Source of the DNA: RCC1774 sp050330855
GTDB lineage: Bacteria; Cyanobacteriota; Cyanobacteriia; Thermosynechococcales; Thermosynechococcaceae
Direction: 5' to 3'
NCBI GenBank assembly: GCA_050330855.1
Contig: JBHJNL010000147.1
Span: 1 to 64,000 of the forward strand
Length of the DNA: 64,000 nt
A program made the translations under genes and the position numbers. The notes beneath the pieces are model-generated. The model did no database searches, was not told the origin of the DNA, and saw only the letters and a program-made list of their open reading frames with translations. Below, piece after piece: positions 1-8,077 of the stretch (the stretch's first letter is position 1; every line of letters begins with the position of its first letter).

Positions 1-230
1 TAAGGCGGGACAGCTTGCCCCGCATGGATTTTAGCTTTTGCCTGATAGAGTAAGCGCTTCAGCCATTTTCGTTAGATAAGACCCACACTAAAGTGTCCCG
101 CTTTAAGCTGTATCCCCAAGTGAGTAAGTTTGAGATGCAAAAAGACTAAAAATGTCCAAAGTCCTGACAAAGTGAGACCCCGTAAGAAATAACGATTTAG
201 GTGCTATGCAAATACGCATGCTAGTAGGGT

Positions 231-382
231 AATTGTCGGGTATATCTACCCTCACTGTTTTGATTCCTTCTACGTCAAGATAGGGGTACTGAAACTAATA
301 CTGCTGGTCACCTATATATAAGGCTGGTATTTGAATTTCTTTGTGAATACCGCCGACCACCTCTTTATAGGTTGGCTCTTTA
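231..382 (+). ncRNA. possible structured small RNA upstream of a terminator (candidate only)
   Basis: No convincing reading frame covers 1-460. Between about 231 and 382 the + strand has nested complementarities: an outer ACCTATA/TATAGGT pair encloses an inner GGTATT/AATACC hairpin, and a short GGGTATATCTACCC hairpin lies 5' of it. The block runs straight into the strong hairpin at 383-418, the expected layout of a terminated small RNA. No known RNA family was recognised. The alternative is the 3' untranslated region of the DUF3386 gene read from the other strand. Bases 1-230 hold nothing recognisable apart from a loose inverted GCGGGACA/TGTCCCGC pair about 90 bases apart. Confidence 0.25.
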
Positions 383-418
383 AAACAACCCTCTGGATGA
401 ACTTCCAGAGGGTTGTTT
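383..418. terminator. strong intrinsic hairpin terminator, probably bidirectional
   Basis: A perfect 14-bp inverted repeat (383-396 with 405-418) encloses an 8-base loop. The stem begins with A residues and ends in T residues, so a T-rich tail appears on both strands. It sits 43 bases beyond the stop codon of the minus-strand DUF3386 gene and can also end any plus-strand transcript from 231-382. Confidence 0.7.
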
Positions 419-460
419 GTTTTACCCCATATATTTCAAACTACTTAAGCTAATCTGCGG

Positions 461-1117
461 TTAATTCGCCGTGGCATCAAGGAGCTTAATATTGGTAAAG
501 CAAAATTCTTGCGACGTTGTTTGCCCCTCGATCTCAGTCTCAATCACACGACGAGACAGGACAAAGTATTGACCGACCTGCTGATACTCATCAACAAAGT
601 TGCTTTTGCCGCCTTTCTGGTCACCAGATTTAGGGTCATGGTAAACAGAGTCATATTGATGAGAAAGATATCCTTCTCCGGTGTTATGGCTGCTGTAGGT
701 ATGAATCGTCACGACGACACCATGAATGTGGCGATGAACCATCGTCACCTCCTTGTCCTTAACCTCATACTTATCGCCTTCAGCCTTGCCACCCATCAAT
801 ATCTCAACAGCTCCGTTGGCCTTCGTTTCGCCAAAGGTAAATGAATTCTTACCATGGGTATCTTCAAAGCTCCGGCGGACCCGATGAATTGACATTTCAA
901 AGAGTTGACCATGAATCGCTTTCTTGGCGTCCTCATCGTCAACCCCATTTACCTCTAACTTCAGATCTGCGCCGATCTGAACCTGTCCGGTTATGTCTTG
1001 ATCACCAGCCTTATAGAGCACATCTGCTGTATAACCCGGAAAATTCTGATCCCAGGTGTAGCGGTTTTCGTAACAGGTACGGAACAGGTCTTGAGCCGTT
1101 AATGTGGTAGCCGTCAT
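461..1117 (-). CDS. DUF3386 family protein
   Basis: A 218-aa protein typical of cyanobacteria and recognised by the N-terminal ENRYTWDQNFPGY block and the later HRHIHGVVVTIHTYSSH block. Function is unknown. There is no signal peptide or membrane segment, so it is probably cytosolic. An upstream extension of the frame to 1255 is possible, but the ATG at 1117 is preceded by a good AAGGAGAG ribosome site at the right distance and begins the conserved region, so it is preferred. The gene stands alone with its own downstream terminator. Confidence 0.8.
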   Translation of the reverse strand: MTATTLTAQDLFRTCYENRYTWDQNFPGYTADVLYKAGDQDITGQVQIGADLKLEVNGVDDEDAKKAIHGQLFEMSIHRVRRSFEDTHGKNSFTFGETKANGAVEILMGGKAEGDKYEVKDKEVTMVHRHIHGVVVTIHTYSSHNTGEGYLSHQYDSVYHDPKSGDQKGGKSNFVDEYQQVGQYFVLSRRVIETEIEGQTTSQEFCFTNIKLLDATAN

Positions 1118-1323
1118 AAATCTCTCCTTGTGCTGTATGTTTTGATGAACCCTCGTATTTTTAAGCATACAAGGTCTGCCCAATGCTTTCTTCCAGGATT
1201 TCTCCCTAACACCAACCAAGCAGCCCCGACCATTTGCCAGAGCTGCTTTTATCATCGGCTAGATCACGACTACAGCAGAGCAGCTTGCTAGCCCCAGCAC
1301 TTCAGAGCCTTTCAAAGCCTTGC

Positions 1324-2319
1324 TTAAACCACCGCAGGTTCTGCCGCAATAAGGCGCTCATAGGTTGCTCGCATCTTCAGCCCCGTCAACACCTGGAAGA
1401 GTCCTGAACCGTTATTAGAACCAGGATAGTCACGGTGCTTCATGAGCAACTCAGTCATTTCACCGTAGTGCTTCGCCGAGGTGTTGCTGAGGTGACTTTC
1501 GATATAAATCACTTCTTCGAGCTTCTCAAACTGACCGTCAACCTCTAAGACTGAGACAGCGTTCCCGTAGTAGTCGTCAGGACCGTAGAACATGCGAATG
1601 CCAGGGTATGAGCAGGTTAACTTGCGACCACAGGGCACCCAATTAATAGTGGAGCCTTCATCAAACAGATAGACGGGTTCGAAGCCCTTCACCTCTTCTT
1701 TCTGAATTAAGCGCACCCGTAGAATCTGGCCCGGCTTCTCTTCTTTAAGCAGCTTCGTGGGCAAAATTTGAATGACGACATCGGCATGCTGCTTTTGAGG
1801 ATCAATGTAGGCATCGAAGTCCGGTCGGCGCGCATTGATCGAGGCCAGAATATCTTCATAGGTGTGGCCCCGCTCGGCCATGTCACGCTGAATCTTCCAG
1901 GCGATTTTAACTTCGTCGCTAATGTCGAGGTAAACGCTGAAGTCAATGAGGTCACGCACGCGCTCATCGTAGAGGGGATGGAGTCCCTCAATGACGATAA
2001 TATGATTCGGCTCAATGCGCTCTGGCGGATCGAGTTCACCGGTTTCGTGGTTGTAGATCGGCTTATCAATGGCTTGCTTATTCTTAAGCGCCTTAATTTG
2101 CTCATACATGAGGTCAAAATTGTTGGCTCGGGGGTCGAGGGCTGTAATGCCCGTCTCTTTTCTCCCTTTGCGATCCAAGCTGTGATAGTCGTCCAAGCAA
2201 ATGACCGTCATGAACTCTGCACCAAACAGATCTTCAAGCCGCTGTAGAAAGGTGGACTTGCCACATCCTGAATCTCCGGCAACGCCGATTAGAACCACAC
2301 GGTCTGGCTTGCTGATCAT
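1324..2319 (-). CDS. prk: phosphoribulokinase
   Basis: Phosphorylates ribulose 5-phosphate with ATP to regenerate RuBP in the Calvin cycle. The 331-aa form starting at 2319 has the P-loop GVAGDSGCGKST near residue 12 and places cysteines at 19 and 41, the regulatory pair known in cyanobacterial PRK. A second pair spaced by six residues (CGRKLTC) is present near the C-terminus. An upstream ATG at 2367 would add 16 residues, but the match of Cys numbering and an AGGAAG ribosome site support 2319. The redox cysteines imply thioredoxin control and possible GAPDH/CP12 complex formation, known for the family. Monocistronic. Confidence 0.95.
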   Translation of the reverse strand: MISKPDRVVLIGVAGDSGCGKSTFLQRLEDLFGAEFMTVICLDDYHSLDRKGRKETGITALDPRANNFDLMYEQIKALKNKQAIDKPIYNHETGELDPPERIEPNHIIVIEGLHPLYDERVRDLIDFSVYLDISDEVKIAWKIQRDMAERGHTYEDILASINARRPDFDAYIDPQKQHADVVIQILPTKLLKEEKPGQILRVRLIQKEEVKGFEPVYLFDEGSTINWVPCGRKLTCSYPGIRMFYGPDDYYGNAVSVLEVDGQFEKLEEVIYIESHLSNTSAKHYGEMTELLMKHRDYPGSNNGSGLFQVLTGLKMRATYERLIAAEPAVV

Positions 2320-2450
2320 ATCGATGACTTCCTTCTGCTCAATATCGCTACAAGTGGCTCCAGGCATAAAACCTAATCGTTTGTAAGCTCAAACGACCTG
2401 CCCCTTAATGATATTACTAGGGGTTGGCCCCCTCTGGATAGGGTGAAGAC

Positions 2451-2819
2451 TCAATTTGCAGCAAAGAATCGCTGCCAAACCAACTGAACGGCAAGTCCGA
2501 GTAAACCCAGTGCCGCAAAGGCAAAAATAGCGGTGGCGAGGGTGCTCATGCCCACCACCAACGTTCGCACTGCGACTGAAAGGCTGACTGCGGTTTGATT
2601 GCTAATACTGAGGGGATGGGCTGCGAAGGAAACGGCAATGGAGCGAGTGAGACGATACAGCAGCATTGCGAGGATGCCAGCAATCATGGAGCCGGTTACG
2701 CACTGGAGCGGGCTAACGGAAACGGAGGCCGCTACGTTTTTAGAAGCATCAATCGGAGGTTCAGGCATGATGGGAGTAGGGGCAAGCAGTTTGTTCCACT
2801 GTAATAGATCGCTGCTCAC
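2451..2819 (-). CDS. DUF3082 family membrane protein
   Basis: A 122-aa protein with two hydrophobic segments. The first (residues about 42-70) contains LYRLTRSIAVSFA, and the second (about 82-115) starts RTLVVGMSTLATAIF. This arrangement matches the small cyanobacterial/plastid DUF3082 family, whose function is not known. The first 40 residues are polar and proline-rich. It lies 130 bases upstream of prk in the same direction, but the gap is large enough for separate promoters. Confidence 0.7.
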   Translation of the reverse strand: MSSDLLQWNKLLAPTPIMPEPPIDASKNVAASVSVSPLQCVTGSMIAGILAMLLYRLTRSIAVSFAAHPLSISNQTAVSLSVAVRTLVVGMSTLATAIFAFAALGLLGLAVQLVWQRFFAAN

Positions 2820-2843
2820 TATGAAGGTCCGGCGGGGGATCCC

Positions 2844-3119
2844 TTATGCCAAAACATTAGGTAATTTCTCGACCAAGTATTTTGTCATAGCCTCTGCGTC
2901 AAGAGGGCGGTGGCTGGTCTGCATGCGACGGACGAAGGATCGATCAATTTTGAGGATATCGAGCGGGAAGCGATGGAGATAGCTTAGGGAAGAGTAGCCG
3001 GTACCAAAGTCGTCGAGGCTGAGCTGAATGTTGCGATCGCGAATATGGTTACGCATTTCAATGGTGGTATCGGCGTGGTCCATGAGCATCCTTTCGGTCA
3101 GCTCTAGCTTTATATCGAT
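2844..3119 (-). pseudogene. EAL-domain (c-di-GMP phosphodiesterase) remnant
   Basis: The frame reads LELTERMLMDHAD, then SLDDFGTGYSSLSYLHRFP and LDILKIDRSFVRRM, the central blocks of an EAL domain. The N-terminal ExLxR substrate-binding part is absent. After the RSFV block the sequence degenerates and stops without the usual IAEGVE end. No start codon precedes the LELTE block, and the upstream sequence in frame is not EAL-like. It is best read as an internal fragment of a once larger diguanylate phosphodiesterase gene. Confidence 0.75.
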
Positions 3120-3227
3120 GCAATCGAAAACCTGAAAACCCCTCGTTAGCGAAGAAGGTTACAATATGAGAACAATATGTAAAATTTTGTAATCATCCGT
3201 TCCATGTTGGTGAAGCATAGATAAATC

Positions 3228-4193
3228 ATGACCTCAGTGACATCCCTTTTTGCCCCGGTTGATGCGGATCTGGTGATACTGGTCGAGAATCTTAAGAATC
3301 TTGTCAGTGCTCGTCATCCCGTTCTGTATGCAGCAGCAGAGCACCTGTTTCAAGCTGGGGGAAAGCGGATGCGCCCAGCGATTGTTCTATTGTTGGCGCG
3401 AGCGCTGCAGCAGGAACCCACCGCACGGCACCGGCGGCTGGCTGAAATCACTGAGATGATTCATACAGCTAGTCTATTGCATGACGATGTAGTGGATTCT
3501 TCTGATGTCCGCCGGGGGGTGCCCACGGTTCATAGTTTGTTTGGCAATCGCATTGCGATTCAGGCGGGCGATTTTTTATTCGCCCAAGCCTCTTGGTACT
3601 TGGCGAATCTCGATAATTTAGAGGTGGTGAAGCTGCTCTCTGAAGTGATTAAAGATTTCGCTGAGGGCGAGATTCAACAAGGGCTGAACTGTTTTGACAC
3701 CCATCAGTCTTTAGAGACCTATTTGTCGAAGTCTTACTATAAGACGGCCTCACTGATGGCGAACAGTGCTAAAGCGGTGGGTGTTTTAAGTGGTGAATCT
3801 GCTCAGCAGAATCAGGAGCTATACACCTACGGTCGCTGTATTGGCTTAGCGTTTCAGATTGTCGATGACATTTTAGATTTCACGGCTTCATCAGATGAGC
3901 TGGGTAAGCCTGCGGGGTCGGATCTCAAGAGCGGCAATTTGACCGCCCCTGTTTTATTCGCAATGGAGGAAACGCCCTATTTGCGCGTTCTTCTTGAGCG
4001 ACAGCTTCAAGAGTCAGGGGACTTAGAGGAGGCGTTGATGTTGGTTCACAACAGCCAAGGAATTGTGCGATCTCGCCAGCTTGCCGAGCAGTATTCTCAA
4101 CAGGCCGTAGAGCATTTGGCTGGGGTGCCTCAATCTGAAGCACGGCAGGCATTGCTTGAAGTGGCAGACTATACGCTGAAGCGCCTGTACTGA
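3228..4193 (+). CDS. sds: solanesyl/polyprenyl diphosphate synthase
   Basis: A trans-polyprenyl diphosphate synthase of 321 aa. The first aspartate-rich motif LLHDDVVD (about residue 85) and the second VDDILDF (about residue 212) bind Mg2+ and the allylic diphosphate. GGKRMRP near residue 44 is the isopentenyl diphosphate site. The closest cyanobacterial relatives make the C45 solanesyl chain of plastoquinone. That chain length is inferred from family resemblance, not from the sequence itself. lepB follows after 45 bases on the same strand and may be cotranscribed. Confidence 0.88.
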   Translation: MTSVTSLFAPVDADLVILVENLKNLVSARHPVLYAAAEHLFQAGGKRMRPAIVLLLARALQQEPTARHRRLAEITEMIHTASLLHDDVVDSSDVRRGVPTVHSLFGNRIAIQAGDFLFAQASWYLANLDNLEVVKLLSEVIKDFAEGEIQQGLNCFDTHQSLETYLSKSYYKTASLMANSAKAVGVLSGESAQQNQELYTYGRCIGLAFQIVDDILDFTASSDELGKPAGSDLKSGNLTAPVLFAMEETPYLRVLLERQLQESGDLEEALMLVHNSQGIVRSRQLAEQYSQQAVEHLAGVPQSEARQALLEVADYTLKRLY

Positions 4194-4238
4194 TAGGCAA
4201 CACGCTATTGTTAAGGCTGAGCGTTTCTTCGAGAGAGA

Positions 4239-4829
4239 ATGACTGAGCCTCAACTAGACCAGCAAAATGAAATACCGAAGTGGCGACAGGTGTTGCGATC
4301 GCAAAAGGGCAATCTACTAACCGTCGCACTGGCTCTACTTTTAGCGCTATTGGTTCGAGGCTTTATCGCTGAATCCCGCTACATTCCGTCAGAGTCAATG
4401 GTGCCCACCCTATTTCCAGGAGATCGGCTCGTCGTCGAAAAAGTGTCCTATCGATTTCATCCCCCCGTTGACGGAGATATCGTAGTGTTTCATCCGCCGC
4501 TGGCGTTGCAGGCCATTGGGTACGATCCCACTCAGGCGTTCATTAAACGAGTCATTGCGACGCCGGGGCAATTGGTAGCAGTGCACGACGGCAAAGTTTA
4601 TGTCAATGAGCAGATAGTGCCAGAGGACTATATTGCCGAAGCGCCAGCCTATGAAATGCCGACGGTCAGAGTGCCCCCTGACATGCTGTTTGTGATGGGT
4701 GATAACCGCAACAATAGCAACGATTCACATATTTGGGGATTTGTCCCTCAAGAGAATTTGATTGGGCGCGCCAACTTCCGATTCTGGCCGCTGCAGCACC
4801 TACAGCTTTTTAGAAACCCCTTCGCTTGA
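4239..4829 (+). CDS. lepB: signal peptidase I
   Basis: Type I signal peptidase of 196 aa that removes Sec and Tat leader peptides at the outer face of the plasma or thylakoid membrane. One N-terminal membrane anchor (about residues 24-42) precedes the catalytic serine in PSESMVPTL. The lysine general base lies in FIKRVIATPG, and box E is GDNRNNSNDSHIWGFV. The length is that of the short one-anchor cyanobacterial enzymes. A GAGAGAG stretch just before the ATG serves as ribosome site. Confidence 0.93.
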   Translation: MTEPQLDQQNEIPKWRQVLRSQKGNLLTVALALLLALLVRGFIAESRYIPSESMVPTLFPGDRLVVEKVSYRFHPPVDGDIVVFHPPLALQAIGYDPTQAFIKRVIATPGQLVAVHDGKVYVNEQIVPEDYIAEAPAYEMPTVRVPPDMLFVMGDNRNNSNDSHIWGFVPQENLIGRANFRFWPLQHLQLFRNPFA

Positions 4830-4862
4830 GCACAAACATAAAGTTGTAAAGTTGCTCACTTC

Positions 4863-5156
4863 TCAATACTGAAAGGACTGAATCACCGTGAATTCATAGG
4901 TGACTTCTCCTGGCGGCAGACTGTACTCAAAATCTGTGTACAGTCGTCCATAGGCCGTACTATATTGCGGCAGCCAGAAGTAATGATAAAAACCTGTGGG
5001 CGGGAAAAAGCTGGATGAGGTTGTGGGTACAAACAGGGCATTGAACGGAATAGCTTGTCCAGAGGTTGGCTGTCCAAACAATACCTGCGCTGGTGCTGGA
5101 GGCATTACAGTCAAACCCATAACCAGAGGCGTCAACACAAATAAAGCAGTTTTCAT
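4863..5156 (-). CDS. small secreted protein of unknown function
   Basis: 97 aa starting at an ATG that lies eight bases after a perfect AGGAGG; a GTG nine bases upstream is the less likely start. Residues 1-26 form a Sec signal peptide ending in PAPAQ. The mature part is rich in Phe, Tyr, Ser and Pro and carries no cysteine. No known family was recognised. It is the last of four secreted-protein genes on this strand (4863-7064), separated from the previous one by about 210 bases, so it may be transcribed on its own. Confidence 0.6.
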   Translation of the reverse strand: MKTALFVLTPLVMGLTVMPPAPAQVLFGQPTSGQAIPFNALFVPTTSSSFFPPTGFYHYFWLPQYSTAYGRLYTDFEYSLPPGEVTYEFTVIQSFQY

Positions 5157-5366
5157 TGACCGCACCTCCTAGCAATACCAATCAAAATATATGTCTCAAT
5201 ACATATTTCATTAAAGTCAGTGGCGATGGCCCCATCTCTATAAAGCCCTAGCCATTGCGGGACTGAATCTCTCTGAGGGAAGATAGCGTGTCTTGATTTC
5301 TACCCTGTGTCAGTTAGACGTCTGCCAGTGCCCTCAGACCCCGATGAGATTCGCCTTGATCATTTT

Positions 5367-5729
5367 TTAGAATTCAAAATTAACTTCGTGAAGCATCCCA
5401 GAATCAGAGTAATCGTATCCTTCATAGATCCGAGCATCGATGGTCCCCCTGCGCTCCCCCGTTTCAATCGCAATACTTGTGGCTTGGGTTTCGTATTGAT
5501 AGGTTTCAGTTTTCCCCGATTGACTGTCAGAAGTTTGGGTTGACGTTAAATCTGAATCAGTAGATATAGCAACCCCTATCTCTTGCTCTTCATGCATTTC
5601 AGAGATATTGATTACACTCTGGTGCCGTCCGGTTGACCCACTCTGAAACGTAATGGTGTGGGTAATCTGGGCAATGGCCGGAGTCACAGTTGTCAAACTG
5701 CAACACAAAGAGAACAGTAAAGCCTTCAT
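5367..5729 (-). CDS. small secreted protein with YExY-type C-terminal motif
   Basis: 120 aa with a signal peptide (residues 1-21, ending AIAQ). The mature part is Thr/Ser/Glu-rich and ends in an aromatic residue. Near the C-terminus, TIDARIYEGYDYS resembles the repeat in the protein encoded at 6609-7064 (TTDVNVYESYEFS). Its ATG overlaps the stop of the upstream gene as ATGA, so translation of the two is probably coupled. No family was recognised. Extracytoplasmic location is inferred from the signal peptide and alternating polar/hydrophobic strands. Confidence 0.65.
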   Translation of the reverse strand: MKALLFSLCCSLTTVTPAIAQITHTITFQSGSTGRHQSVINISEMHEEQEIGVAISTDSDLTSTQTSDSQSGKTETYQYETQATSIAIETGERRGTIDARIYEGYDYSDSGMLHEVNFEF

Positions 5730-6514
5730 GGAACCGCTCCTATTGGCGCTTCAACGGGAGATCCTGATGTTATTGGCAAACGAGGAGGTTGCGGCTGCAC
5801 CTGTGGAGCAGTTCGCGAGTCTGCCTCATTACTCGTGTACTCAGACCTGAGTGGAGGTTCTGCTGTCTCTATAGTCTGACGGCGGGCCTGCGGTGGCTGA
5901 GTGGGAGTAAGAGAAGTCGGCGATGATTCGACAGGCTGAGATTTCCGTGATTCAGACTGGGCAGGGATTTCCCCTGGCTGATTGTCGCGCGATGACGAAA
6001 AAGTCGGTCGGCGTACCGTCACACTAGGACACTCAACATTGGCGAGACCCATCAACTCTGTATAGCTAACTTCAACCCCAGCCTTGAGCATCTTAGAGTA
6101 GTTGCTAATTAAGAGCAGACAGGTTTCTAATTTTGCTCGTCCTAACTGAGTTTTGGCATATTGTTTACAGGTGCCCATACCAAAGGAATGAGTATAGGTG
6201 ACGGCTCCCCCGATCGTGCCGCTATCAAATGGGCCTATGCCGCTCCCAAATGCAGAGGCACTAATGCCACTACTGGTGCAGTCAGCCAGCCCATTGCCGA
6301 CAATACTTCGACCCAAGGGATGGGTATTCACTTGAGTATTGATTAAGGAACCCTGTTGATCGAGACTCGATTGGGGATTTGCTGTAGATTCAGCATTATT
6401 GGGAACAGTAATGTTATTCGTCGTTTGTGCGATCGCTGAAGGTGGGTCAGAAATAATTACTACTCCAGGCACAAGGCTAATTAACATTACTGTCAGCCCT
6501 AGATGATAACGCAT
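5726..6514 (-). CDS. secreted protein with Asn/Gln/Ser-rich head and proline-rich tail
   Basis: 262 aa. The ATG at 6514 is six bases after a GGGAGA ribosome site; an ATG two codons earlier lies too close to it. Residues 1-28 are a signal peptide ending SAIAQ. A low-complexity Asn/Gln/Ser part (30-70) leads to a Gly-rich segment, then a cysteine-containing helical stretch (KLETCLLLISNYSKML). The last 90 residues are Pro/Gln/Ser/Arg-rich and look disordered. It overlaps the next gene by four bases. Function is unknown. A surface or periplasmic structural role is conjecture from composition only. Confidence 0.65.
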   Translation of the reverse strand: MRYHLGLTVMLISLVPGVVIISDPPSAIAQTTNNITVPNNAESTANPQSSLDQQGSLINTQVNTHPLGRSIVGNGLADCTSSGISASAFGSGIGPFDSGTIGGAVTYTHSFGMGTCKQYAKTQLGRAKLETCLLLISNYSKMLKAGVEVSYTELMGLANVECPSVTVRRPTFSSSRDNQPGEIPAQSESRKSQPVESSPTSLTPTQPPQARRQTIETAEPPLRSEYTSNEADSRTAPQVQPQPPRLPITSGSPVEAPIGAVP

Positions 6515-6608
6515 GGTCATTCTCCCGAGCGAAATAAAAGGGGCAGTGTGGTGAAGCTGCCCCAGCTAGAAACTGCATCTGAGACTTGAGGCGATCTATC
6601 TGTTTTAG

Positions 6609-7064
6609 CTAGAAGCTAAATCCAGAGCTGACCGTATGAGTCTTATCGAAGCCGCTAAACTCGTAGGACTCATAAACGTTGACATCCGTTGTTCGATAAC
6701 CATCTCCCCACTCTCTGGCCCAACTAGAAGCATCCGCTTTATAGACATCAACCTCAAAAAATTTCGAGCTATCGTCATTGGGTTTTACTGGAGGCTTTGT
6801 CCGGCTATCGTAGGAACCCTGGTCACTAGAATCAAGGTTGTCAGTGACAACAGTGATGCCATACTCCTGCTTGTTTGCGTCTGAGTAAGCATCACGCCAG
6901 AAGTTATAATTTTCATGGACATTAATGCTGGTTTTTGAATAGCCATTCTTGATGTCTCGAGTGTTCCAACTATTGGTCACACTAGATGTGCCAGCGAAGG
7001 CAGGCATAGAGGCTAATCCAAGAAAAATAGTCGCAGAGATAGGCAGCAGTTTTTGAAGTTTCAT
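6609..7064 (-). CDS. secreted protein with an internal duplicated YExY motif
   Basis: 151 aa from the ATG at 7064, which follows GGGAGA by six bases, the same ribosome site and spacing as the next gene. The signal peptide ends AFAG at about residue 25. Two matching segments, residues 40-55 (NGYSKTSINVHENYNF) and 121-136 (DGYRTTDVNVYESYEF), show an internal duplication. The protein ends in SSGFSF with a terminal Phe, as many outer-membrane or self-assembling beta proteins do. No family was recognised. It heads the set 6609-7064, 5726-6514, 5367-5729. Confidence 0.65.
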   Translation of the reverse strand: MKLQKLLPISATIFLGLASMPAFAGTSSVTNSWNTRDIKNGYSKTSINVHENYNFWRDAYSDANKQEYGITVVTDNLDSSDQGSYDSRTKPPVKPNDDSSKFFEVDVYKADASSWAREWGDGYRTTDVNVYESYEFSGFDKTHTVSSGFSF

Positions 7065-8077
7065 GGGTGGTCTCCCTTCGAAATAAATCGAATGATGTTT
7101 GCACAAGATTTAAGCTAAATCATCAGCTTCCAATCAATGGAAAATCTATTTTGAATCCTTGAATAGCATGGAGATGCCTACTCAAGAATTGACCCAAGTC
7201 CTGCCAGACAAAATAACAAGCACCTGTCTATACCGAACAGGGAACAAAATACCTGCCTGAGAATCAACTTAACAAAATCATATTTTCTGGATCTAAAAAA
7301 GGCAATAGAATTCAGGGTATTAGCGACTTGTTCTGACTTTTCCATCTATTTTGCTTTACAAAAGAAACTACGAAATCAATCGAATCAAGCATTCACTTTT
7401 ATTTTGAAAGATCTACGATAGACCGAATTTCAAGCTTGAAACTAGCCTCTTCTACCGCATCAGTGAAGTCAAACCCCATCGTCAAGGAGCCAGGGCTGAA
7501 ATCTAATAGGGAGTAACATAACAACGTGGAGACTATCTTTTCTGAGTGTATAAGTGACCTTTTCTGACTAGGCTGACTTTTTCTGACCAAACCGTATTTT
7601 TATCCTAAAAAATAAAAATATTGCGGCATGATTAACTGAATTAACTCAGCTCGTAGAGTCATTTTTCATTGAAAGAATGAGACTCTGATGCCCGTACTAA
7701 GAATGGGATTGCAATGCCTCGATAGATTCTGTTTATCAAACATGGAAATCCTCACAACTTCCTCAAATTGCTCCTGTACTCTTAAGGCTATTGATCTGCC
7801 TACTTATCAATTTCTACCTGCGTCATGCTGTGAGAACAGTGAGGTTAATGCATTTCTATCGGTTTTCATAAAATTGTTGAATAGTGCAGATAGATTTTAT
7901 GGGGCAGTGTTTCATGACGACCTAGAGGGTATAGGTCGCTCATATAGTGGAAACTAATTCTGTCCTCAGCCATAGCGGGGGCAGAACAATATTTAGTTGA
8001 TTCCTACTCAATTTGTCGCTGAGCAAGCGCTTGGCGAAGCGCATCTACCAATTCAATCAAAATGTCTAGGTGAAACT
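7065..8077. other. gene-poor, AT-rich intergenic stretch
   Basis: About 1 kb without a convincing gene. Two small open frames (7399-7590 minus, 7688-7957 plus) lack ribosome sites and have no recognisable sequence. The stretch is AT-richer than its flanks and contains the short direct repeats listed at 7538-7586. Promoters for the secreted-protein genes on the left and the STAND gene on the right must lie here. Confidence 0.5.
7538..7586 (+). repeat. three direct repeats of TTTTCTGA
   Basis: TTTTCTGA begins at 7538, 7560 and 7579. The second and third copies extend to a GAC-TTTTCTGAC context. A related TTCTGACTTTT lies at 7331. Spacings of 22 and 19 bases are about two helical turns, as in iterons or multi-site operators and transposon-end binding sites. 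Confidence 0.4.

Noticed and set aside
509..1110. Plus-strand open frames opposite the DUF3386 gene
   Set aside because: Antisense shadows; protein composition is unlike real proteins and the minus frame has a family match and a ribosome site.
1707..2247. Open frames over prk in other frames
   Set aside because: prk explains the region; the 136- and 159-aa products match nothing.
7331..7586. End of a Tn7-like or CAST transposon
   Set aside because: Only short repeats; no TGT terminus, partner end, tns genes, Cas12k or CRISPR seen.
7399..7957. Two frames of 63 and 89 codons
   Set aside because: No ribosome site, no recognisable motif, AT-rich spacer.
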